The position numbers were made by a program, and so were the translations under genes. A DNA stretch of 42,156 nt. It comes from Acanthaster planci. Taxonomy: Eukaryota; Echinodermata; Asteroidea; Valvatida; Acanthasteridae. Positions 34,601-42,156 of the stretch are shown in pieces. The notes below the pieces were generated by a model, which was not told the DNA's origin, did no database searches, and saw only the letters and a list, made by a program, of their open reading frames with translations. Location of the stretch: the NCBI RefSeq assembly GCF_001949145.1, contig NW_019091402.1, positions 926,746 to 968,901 of the forward strand, written 5' to 3'. How positions within the stretch are numbered: the stretch's first letter is position 1; every line of letters begins with the position of its first letter.

Positions 34601-35159
34601 ACCTTTCGTGCGTGTGACAGCCGAGCACATGGCTCTTGGAAAAACTTTAGAACTTTTTTCCCCTGTAATTATGGAAGTGGTTACCCCTAAAAAGCAGATA
34701 AATACGTCTGAAAATTGTGTTGCGCGCAAAATGACTAAGTATAGAGTGTTAATCCATTCAAGAAAGCCTTTCAAATTTTTGTCGCGTGACAGTGTTGCAT
34801 TGCAGGAAAGTTGGCTAATTTCCTCATTTACATAAAACCCGCAGGATTCCTCCAAAATCATTACCTGCTACCAGTCCCTATGGGTTCGGAGGACGCCTGC
34901 AAGACGTCTGAAGACCAAGTACGGGACAGTAGCCAGTCTATTTTAATGTGACTTAAAAGAATTGGTTCTAAATAATTCTTAATGTATCAAGTGACCAGTA
35001 AGGTGTGATTAACCTTTGTTTTTTCCTGTCATCCTCACTGATCAGGTTCTGAAAATGGACTGTTAACCTCACTTTCGATTCAAGATGGCCGACACATGAA
35101 TCCGGTGTAGTCACTTATCTGCGCAGGTAAGGATGGGACAGAGCAAAAAAAGGCGGAAT
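31694..35159. other. Intergenic stretch with no recognised gene
   Basis: The longest frame (162 codons at 32254-32742) lacks domain signatures and ends inside an inverted repeat. A plus-strand YY1-like CAAGATGGCCG lies near 35083. Nothing else is assignable. Confidence 0.55.
32676..32910. repeat. Inverted-repeat element with 37-bp arms
   Basis: The arms 32676-32712 and 32874-32910 are inverted repeats differing at 3 of 37 positions (core cttcg-ctccgtctcaggct). Weaker similarity continues outside them (ctggg and gcc blocks). The unit is about 235 bp with no coding capacity, so it is probably a MITE or the two ends of a deleted transposon. No clear target duplication was seen. Confidence 0.62.
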
Positions 35160-35761
35160 TTAAAGTGTAGCTGCAATGAATTTTTCTTCGACACAATTTT
35201 TCTGCATCTTTGTACTTTTCATCATATGCATTAAATCTCTTCCACACTCCTATTTGGTTAAATGCACTGAAAAGTGCACACTTTTAAACGATCAAAATTG
35301 TCCATTTTTTCCCGGGCAATGAGGGCGCTGTTGCTGTGAAGTCATCTGGGGAAGACACGGCTCAATGCATAGGCAGCTGTGTTCAACTTGTGAACCCAGA
35401 ATTTACGAATAACTGATAACATTTCTGAGAGAGGTATTGATGGTTTCTTATTGCTATGCACATAAACAACAGCGAATCAGCTGAGCAAAGAAGAGAAAAC
35501 TTAGTCCAGGAAAATCTACAAACATGCAGGACTTTTTTGTGTGCAAGCCAGTGTAACATTGAGGCTTCTTAATTCCTGATACATGTATGACATTACAGTT
35601 TTGCTCATGAATACGGTAACAATCATTAGCATAAAAAGCAAAAAACGCATTAAAATACCCCGTCAAAAAGTGAAACCAAAGTTTAAAAATGAGGTTTACT
35701 GAGGCACATGGGTGCATTTTACAGGTTTGTAGTCAAAAACATTGATTGCAGCTACCTTTAA
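35160..35761 (+). mobile_element. TTAA-ended non-autonomous element, copy B
   Basis: This 602-bp unit begins TTAAAGTGTAGCTGCAATGA and ends with the reverse complement of TTAAAGGTAGCTGCAAT, giving near-perfect short terminal inverted repeats with TTAA at each end. It is the same family as copy A and somewhat longer. The minus-strand 87-codon frame inside resembles the corresponding frame of copy A only because the DNA is shared. Confidence 0.75.
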
Positions 35762-37227
35762 GGTTCTGTCCGATGTTTGTTACAGCCGGCGGTGAAGCAC
35801 ACGCTTAAAGGGGTCATGTGGGCCAAGCGCTTTTCTTGGGTAGTCAAAGCCAACTTACTGAATAGAAAAAAAGAAGTGAATACATTTCAGATTCTGTAAA
35901 CACAATTAAAATGGTCTAAGAATTCTCAATGGTAGCAATTTGAATTTAAATGTAATACGTAAACTTCAATTTTGTAACAGGTAAATTGTCAAACAAGTCA
36001 CGCTGTGTACACACATGTATTTCACAGGATTAATTAAGATATCTAAAAATATGACAACTTTATTACCTGGCCCATATTTCTCAAGATTAGTCCATCTTTG
36101 AGCCAAGCATTAATTGGCTTTTGGCTGTCTTTCCCCTGTAATTTGACACAACATTTTAACATTTTGAAAAAGTGTTCTCACAGAATAGGACGTTCTCGGA
36201 CATGGTGTGGTGTAACTTGCACTTTTTCGTTTAACACGAGGGTGCTCGCGTGCAGCATGCAGTGAATAATTAATGACTAAACTGAGCTTGAGCATTGTGT
36301 ACTCAGCGGCAACTGTGTGATCATACTCCACTCTCATTCCATTGCGAGACTGGAATCTCCATCTTTATTTATCAGTATAAATCAAACTATATCTTTTAGT
36401 ACAGGATTTCTGGTATCGACAATTGCTTGTATTATAAGTTTCAAGCGCGGATTTGGTGAGATGGAACCTCCGGTTCAATACTTCAGGGGAAAATTAAATT
36501 TCCTTCCTTGAATTAACCTCATTCAATATTTTCAATTTCGATGTTTTGCTTAAACATGTATATGTACACGTAGGCCAATTTAGTCTCCCTGTAATTGTTG
36601 ACTTTGGTACAATACCCACCCCCTTGGAATAGCCCGGATTCGCCTATAGCATGTTGCTCTTTGTCCACGAAATCGCTAATGATCAAAGGTCTAGTCTGTC
36701 TCTTGACTATAACAGATGGGTTTATACTTTATTGTACAGAGGAAGGGGCGGAGTATTTTTCATTTGAAAGATGGGAACGCCCACGTCCGGACTTTACCTC
36801 GGCGGATCAGTCACACTCGCAGACTTGATAAATCTGATCAAATTGGAAGCCAGTTTGCTGTGAGATCGTGGTGATCCTTCAGGACAATGTGCCATGTATA
36901 TCACAGAATGGTTGTTCAGAGTATTAATGTTAACACATCTGACTGACGACAGGGCACGTGGGCGAGTTCGATAATGCAGGTTGTCAGGCAATCATGTACG
37001 TGTACTGGTACCTCAGCATTGTTTAATGCCGACCTCATATGAGGCCCTGTAGGAATATTTAGGTATTTTATTAGATATCGCATTGAAAGCTTTGCTTTTA
37101 CAGGGCCCATAACAATGCTTGGTATACTTGGTAACGTTCATTCCGAGCACCGTTCTATTCATGACAAATATTTGGCATCCCTTTCTTTTCTTTTGGGGGG
37201 GGGTGGAAGTAATCTTATTGATAAACG

Positions 37228-37310
37228 CACTTTTTCAACTGTGGAAGTTTTCCACGCTGTTCCTGGCAAATGAGGGCGCTGTCGCTGTGATGTCATTTCA
37301 GGAGGACATT
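37228..37310 (+). mobile_element. Diverged fragment D of the TTAA-ended family
   Basis: It shares 'gcac-ttttt', 'gcaaatgagggcgctgt', 'gctgtga-gtcat' and 'ggaagaca/ggaggaca' blocks with the middle of copies A and B, in the same orientation. Both ends are missing. Confidence 0.45.
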
Positions 37311-37760
37311 GTTCATTAATTTGGGGAGTATGTAACGGGCAATTGATAACACAGCACAAAGTATTTTCTTTAATAAAAAAAAACCAGCGGGCGCACGTCA
37401 CAACCACACTTGAGCACCCTGGCTGCAGGGCAGAAGGCGTGGTAAATTGAATGCACAGGCTGCCACGCTTGAAGTGTTGACTTTCTGTTGACGGATCAGT
37501 CCTCCGTGGTTTGTTTCGCGGTGAATTAAGAGGCACTTGCACATTGTCTAATGGATAATGGAGCATTTCAGGACGTCATTAATCAATAGTGATGCATTTA
37601 TGAGGACCTTTTCCCCCGAGGAACACAATGAATGGGTCACCCGAAAGCCCATGTCAGGCACCGCTAATGCGAAAGCTAATCTGGCTATTCAGCTGGTCAT
37701 AAATGAACTTTGGCGGAGATTCAAGTGGCATAACCGGAACCTCACGAGGTTACACCCCCC

Positions 37761-37776
37761 CACACACACACACACA
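37761..37776. repeat. (CA)8 microsatellite
   Basis: Eight CA units follow a C-run. Likely polymorphic; no function inferred. Confidence 0.85.
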
Positions 37777-39030
37777 GCGCGTATCCACACATGCGTCAGT
37801 GCAAGCCCTTGAAAACCTGTGTACCTACAGTTGCCCGCTCAGAATTTTCATCCAAGTTAGTAAGCTACTGAGCTGACAGCTCTCATCTGAGCCAGGATCG
37901 ACAAGCAATATTTAAGGCAGCAATTCTCCCAGACAATTACCATATAGCAACAATCAAGCGTACAAAATTAAAAAGCGACGGGTCTGAGGCTGTGACTATT
38001 AAAACCCAAGAGGGCGATATAGCACGAAAAAGAGGCAAGAACTCCGATTACGGGCTATGGTCGACAAAGCACTGGACTGCATCACAACACACGAATTCAA
38101 TTAAGCCTCTTAACCGATCGCAGTTGGAAAAACTTTGAGTTTAGTTTTCGTGTCATGTGACCGATATACACATTTCTAATCAAAATCTTAATGGCTTTCT
38201 TCCTAGTGCAATGCCCCTGCTGCTTCAGATACGTGGTAAAACCCCGATCATGTGTTAAAGGAATATTTCGCTTCAATCACACAGCTAAAGTTGACAAGTC
38301 TAACCACTCTTAAATTTAGCTCCTCTTGCACCCTCATTACAAATAACATTATTTTATTGCCATTATTTAAATCATTTTAAAAAAGGCTCTAGAAAATGCA
38401 GTTGAAGCAGGTTCCATCTTGTGGGTAGATTTCATCAGAGCAAAAGCTTTCTTTCAAGTTGAGCCCGTGTGTCCAGGTGCATGCAACTGTAAAAAAAATA
38501 ATTCAACAAAAAGACTTTTTCCCAGAAATAAAAAAGCTATCCACATGTGATACGCGTCAATCAAATAAGTGCCTATACCACTCTATCGCTTAGTCTTTGA
38601 TAAACCTGTTTCCAGCACCCGAGTCTAAAAACCTTGGAGGCCCGCAAGTGCCAAATCTTGTCTTGTCTCGTTTGAGCTCGCGATCGTTACTTTAATAACA
38701 GTTCCATGTTTTGTTTGGGAAAGGAAGTTCAAAGTTGCCCCCCAATTTTGCCGACATGTCAAATTTGAATGACAAGCGATAGATTTCTAAACCTGTAAGT
38801 ACGCTCATACATGTACACATTTTGACCAACTTTAACACAGCTAAAGAGATATCGCTGCATTCCTCATCCATTTCAAATTCATTGACCCTAACCGAACTTA
38901 CATTTGGCAAATGCCACGTGCAAGCACATGGCAAACAAGTCGTCTAAAGCGTTCAAATAAACTAATGTAAGTAAAGGTTTTGTCCATGGGTGAGATTAAA
39001 ATGGCTGCCGTGTGATAAGCTGTAACGATG

Positions 39031-40614
39031 TCATAAGATGGGCGGATTGGCACGACACGCTGCTGAACAACTTCGGTAATACAGCCACTCTTCCACCATT
39101 TGTTTACGGGTCTTGTACTCAGCCGCCGGGCAAAACTCCGGTGGCTCCTCGACAGTGATCACCGCCGGTTCCTTCGATTCCTCTGGTTCTGGTTCCACAG
39201 CCTGTTCAGGAGTTGGCACCTCTAGAACTGTCGGTTCTGGTTCCTGGGGTGGAGGTTCGACTGGTGGTATCGATTCTGTTGACTTCTTCTTTGCTCCTTT
39301 CTTGCTGCCGCGTTTGCCCTTGGAGCTGCCGGGCTTCTTGCGCTTTTCCCTGGGCGTAGTCGGCAACGAGGCGCAGGCTTCCGAGGACGCGGACCCCGGA
39401 AAGGGTTTCTTAGGAGAAGTTCTCCGAGACGAGACGGGCTTGTGCGACCGGATGGTCCGGGTACTGACCAGTTTTTCACGGAACGTCACACGCTTCCCTT
39501 GCCCGGCCCCACCGCTGCCGTCGTCGCTCGGTCGGCGCTCGTCCATCTTCAGAATTGGCTGCGGCGAGCTACTGCCTGAGCGTTCCCCCTCTACCCCCGG
39601 CGCTGCAGGGGCAACAGACGACCTCTTCTTAGCGGATTTCCTCGCACCCTTCCCTTTCTTGGAGTTCTTCTCCTTCTTTGATCCTTTACCTTTCTTGGAA
39701 GATCTCTTCCTGCTGCCCTTACTGCTGCTAGAAACGACGGACGATACTTCATCCTTGGTTTGGTTCTCGATACTTTCTGCTGCGGCGAGTTCTTGCTCCA
39801 ATTTTTCTTTAGCGATTCTTTCCGCCTCCAGCTGAAGTCGTTGGAGTTCCAAAGCTTCCTTCGCTTTCCTCTCCTCGTACTCCTTCTTCATGTCTTCGAG
39901 GATGAGCATCATCTCGGCTTTTTCCTTCCTCTTTCTCTCCCTGGTCTCTTCCTCGACGATTTTTTCTTCCTTCTTCCTCCTCCAGTACTGCTCTCGATCG
40001 ACCTCTCTCATCTTGTCCGTGAATTCCGCCTTCAGCGAGAAGTCGTTCAGGTTCTGATCCGAGGCAGTCTTAACTCGTCGCAGGTACCGGTAGATGCTGG
40101 GCCGGGGCGGCTCGACGGCCCCTCGCGTGCTTGCCACAGCCAGTCGGTCGACGGAGCCTTTGTTGATGTACGAATCGAACGACCGGCCGCCTTTGACGAG
40201 GGGCGAGGTGCAGCGGGTCGGTCGGAGCTTGAGCGTGGTTCTGCTGTCCAGCATGGGGGAGTTCGCGCCTGAAGACCCGTAGCTGCTCCCGGGGCGTGAG
40301 CTGCAGGGCGAGGCACTGCTCGGCCGCGCTGGGGAAGCGCGACCGGATGCCGTTTGTTCCTCCTCAGCTATCTGCACCGCTTTCTCGAAGAGACACTTGC
40401 CCAGGACGGCCTGAAACTGCGACTCGATGTCTACAGTCTGCGGGATGACGTGCAGGGACTCAGCGGAGAAACTACGGGCCGGTTGACGGGACCCGGCGGG
40501 TGGGGCCCAGGACGGCACGCTGCGTGCTGTCAATCCTGGAGTCACGTTCAACGAGTTCAATCCCATTGCCGACGATGACACAGAGCGAAAGTGGTTCTTT
40601 CTTTGCGAAAACAT
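39031..40614 (-). CDS. Ser/Lys-rich coiled-coil protein of unknown function, single exon
   Basis: An uninterrupted 527-codon frame with an in-frame TGA two codons before the ATG, so this start is well supported. Residues 1-190 are Ser/Arg/Pro-rich and disordered-looking, with repeated SP sites. About 195-285 is a highly charged predicted coiled coil (EEKIVEEETRERKRKEKAEM, KKEYEERKAKEALELQRLQL). Residues 298-333 are a Lys/Ser block with KKGKGSKK-type repeats that could act as a nuclear signal or bind microtubules or nucleic acid. The region around 440-500 is Pro/Glu-rich, and the C-terminus has VEEWLYYRSCSAACRANPPIL-like sequence (first residue of that block near 506). There is no signal peptide or membrane helix. 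I do not recognise the family. The region's base composition is more GC-rich than its surroundings, as expected for coding DNA. A cytoskeletal or ciliary role is only a guess. Confidence 0.82.
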   Translation of the reverse strand: MFSQRKNHFRSVSSSAMGLNSLNVTPGLTARSVPSWAPPAGSRQPARSFSAESLHVIPQTVDIESQFQAVLGKCLFEKAVQIAEEEQTASGRASPARPSSASPCSSRPGSSYGSSGANSPMLDSRTTLKLRPTRCTSPLVKGGRSFDSYINKGSVDRLAVASTRGAVEPPRPSIYRYLRRVKTASDQNLNDFSLKAEFTDKMREVDREQYWRRKKEEKIVEEETRERKRKEKAEMMLILEDMKKEYEERKAKEALELQRLQLEAERIAKEKLEQELAAAESIENQTKDEVSSVVSSSSKGSRKRSSKKGKGSKKEKNSKKGKGARKSAKKRSSVAPAAPGVEGERSGSSSPQPILKMDERRPSDDGSGGAGQGKRVTFREKLVSTRTIRSHKPVSSRRTSPKKPFPGSASSEACASLPTTPREKRKKPGSSKGKRGSKKGAKKKSTESIPPVEPPPQEPEPTVLEVPTPEQAVEPEPEESKEPAVITVEEPPEFCPAAEYKTRKQMVEEWLYYRSCSAACRANPPIL

Positions 40615-40828
40615 ACGTCAAATCCCCATCATGAACAACATGGCAATTTTCAAATATTATATGCTGACAAAAATGCGACTCCGACTCGCATTAATTCAAA
40701 AGAGTTGCTCAAATCAGTTCAACTAAATCTCAACCTTCCATTCGATCCGTTGCACATCAGTAAATTCTCTGGCCGCTGACTTATCACCGTCAATTTGATC
40801 CGTTTCTGGCTCCGATAGCGTATCATCA

Positions 40829-40841
40829 GTCACCTAGCAAT
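40829..40841 (+). promoter_or_regulatory. Imperfect RFX X-box-like motif 1
   Basis: GTCACCTAGCAAT fits the X-box pattern GTNRCC-N-RGYAAC except for the last base. It lies about 215 bases upstream of the coiled-coil gene's ATG. Such sites can arise by chance. Confidence 0.28.
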
Positions 40842-41341
40842 GGACTCCTATCATAACACAGCGACAGTGATAAACTGCTCCAGCTTTGCTCTTTTCAAAA
40901 ATCCAAAATCCCCTGTGTACATTTCCCAGCTTCGTGTTTGCCCAAGTTGAAAGCTCAGATCGATCTTTGTCCAACATGCTTTCAGCGAGGTGCCTTTGAA
41001 TACGAAACGTGTGTTTTCAGCCTACAAGTTCAAACACTGAGCAATTGACAGCACAATGCACGACAGAAGTCAAACGGCAACACGAAAAGTTAATATGATC
41101 TTTTTAAGCCATCGTAGTCAACCAAAAAGAGAGACGGGCCAGTTCATGATACCAGATAAGAGGTACAGGTACTCCTAACAACATCTGGTGCGCCAAGTTG
41201 CTCTTCATTCGAGAAGGACGGCGAAATTAGGTTTCGGGGACGGTGAGCGGCGTCTGTTTTCTTTCAATAGCAGTGCTTTCTATGCCTTGTCCGCTTCGAC
41301 AAAGGTTTGGATTGCATAGGTTGCAGTCATGTGACACAGTG

Positions 41342-41354
41342 GTTGCTAGGGAAT
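41342..41354 (-). promoter_or_regulatory. Imperfect RFX X-box-like motif 2
   Basis: On the minus strand ATTCCCTAGCAAC has a perfect AGCAAC half-site and a poorer second half. It shares CCTAGCAA with motif 1 in the opposite orientation. Confidence 0.22.
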
Positions 41355-42156
41355 TCTCATCAGCACTGCGTATTCGGAGATGCCCCCATTAATAAGCGGG
41401 CTATCAATCACTAATCCCGGTGATACTGTCTTATCGCGAATTAGTTGTGCACGATATTCCCGCTGTACAAACAGCTATCGTCGTCAGTATTCATTTGGCT
41501 CCGTGGACGAATGAAGGCCGGGGGAAATTGACAGACATGATGTAAAGGTGTTTCATCGCTGGCTGGGCCTTCCCTGGTAGTACGTCAGATCTCAGGGTTT
41601 CTAGACACACACAACTTTTCCAAATTCCAGTTCTAAGTGTAAGGGTATACTCGAGTCAGCTTTTTCACACTGGTTTTGTCAACCAATCCGCATTCACCGA
41701 GGACCTGCAGAGCGCCTCCACACGACGAGGGCCTGCTGATTCATCACTCCTGCATCTTCTGTTGGCCAAAAGAGGCTTTCCAGCATCCAGCCTGTGGAAC
41801 CCAAGTCCGTCACAAAATCTTTAAGAAAAAAAAAGAAAAGAAAGTGAATCGTCAGTTGTCAAGATAAGGGCCTCTCGGAGCGTGCTCGTCATCGAAGTAG
41901 CCTACATTATTTCCACGACACACAGCTTGTTAATTCTTGCCTATGCCTTAAAATAAGCCATACTTGATACGTGTTTTTAATTGCTCCATTAATTGCTTTT
42001 CCTTTCTCAAAATTAGGTTTTTTTTGCTTAACTACAAAAATAAGTACTGGAGATCATGAGGATGTTTCAAAAATTTTCACAGCCTCAAAAACTAGAAGCA
42101 GGAAAAATGAGATAGGAAACTAACGACCAGTTGTTTGATATCAGTTGTTAAGAAAC

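Larger units (their letters stand above)
35762..39030. other. Intergenic stretch with no recognised gene
   Basis: No exon with recognisable domains. It holds one diverged fragment of the TTAA family and a CA microsatellite, listed separately. It should include the 3'UTR of the coiled-coil gene near its right end; a minus-strand ATTAAA lies near 38690. Confidence 0.55.
40615..42156. other. 5' flank of the coiled-coil gene
   Basis: No further gene is seen. This should hold the promoter of the 527-residue protein. No TATA box was found near 40650-40700. Two X-box-like motifs are listed separately. Confidence 0.5.

Noticed and set aside
39113-39835. 240-codon antisense frame, and a 170-codon one at 39760-40272
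   Set aside because: These are complement-strand shadows of the Ser/Lys/Glu-rich coding frame, whose codons read as Ser/Leu/Phe-rich in antisense.
1-42156. tRNA, rRNA, CRISPR arrays and bacterial operon signals
   Set aside because: No convincing B-box or cloverleaf, no ribosomal RNA sequence, and no spaced direct-repeat array. The intron-bearing genes show this is nuclear animal DNA.

Overview
The window is eukaryotic: introns with GT..AG borders, AT-rich intergenic DNA, short inverted-repeat elements and one TATA promoter. The domain families suggest an invertebrate deuterostome (amphioxus, echinoderm or hemichordate). I cannot choose between these from sequence alone. All calls come from reading the sequence, with no database search. 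All recognised protein genes lie on the minus strand.

Region 1 (1-14930) holds two tandem paralogues of a large secreted or membrane protein. The order is signal-like N-terminus, IgGFc-binding-type region, furin-like RxRR site, AMOP, then (seen only in the second copy) the C-terminal part of a VWD domain, a Sushi/CCP domain, one transmembrane helix and a five-residue tail. The first copy runs off the window edge inside AMOP. The second is interrupted by a 420-base run of N over AMOP/VWD. The two copies stay collinear to within one codon over about 660 residues, but their upstream introns do not resemble each other.

Region 2 (14931-20181) has no recognisable gene. It carries palindromes and a possible orphan regulatory element near 18.6 kb.

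Region 3 (20182-23383, perhaps to 23614) is a multi-exon phytanoyl-CoA dioxygenase-family gene, like L-proline 4-hydroxylase-like proteins. I reconstructed seven internal and terminal coding exons with matching splice phases, and offer a tentative first exon.

Region 4 (27185 to about 31.7 kb) is a single-coding-exon rhodopsin-like GPCR. A splice acceptor lies two bases before its ATG. About 3.3 kb upstream is a minus-strand TATA box, a short putative 5'UTR exon with a strong donor, and an NRF1-like site, which together look like its promoter.

Region 5 (39031-40614) is an intron-free 527-codon gene for a Ser/Lys-rich coiled-coil protein that I do not recognise. Two imperfect RFX X-box-like motifs lie upstream.

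The spaces between genes hold several non-autonomous elements: a TTAA-ended family with two full copies and two fragments, a TA-flanked 123-bp MITE, a 148-bp fold-back with a tRNA A-box-like stretch, and other inverted repeats. The genes show no sign of acting in one pathway; the only clear functional grouping is the tandem IgGFc/AMOP pair.
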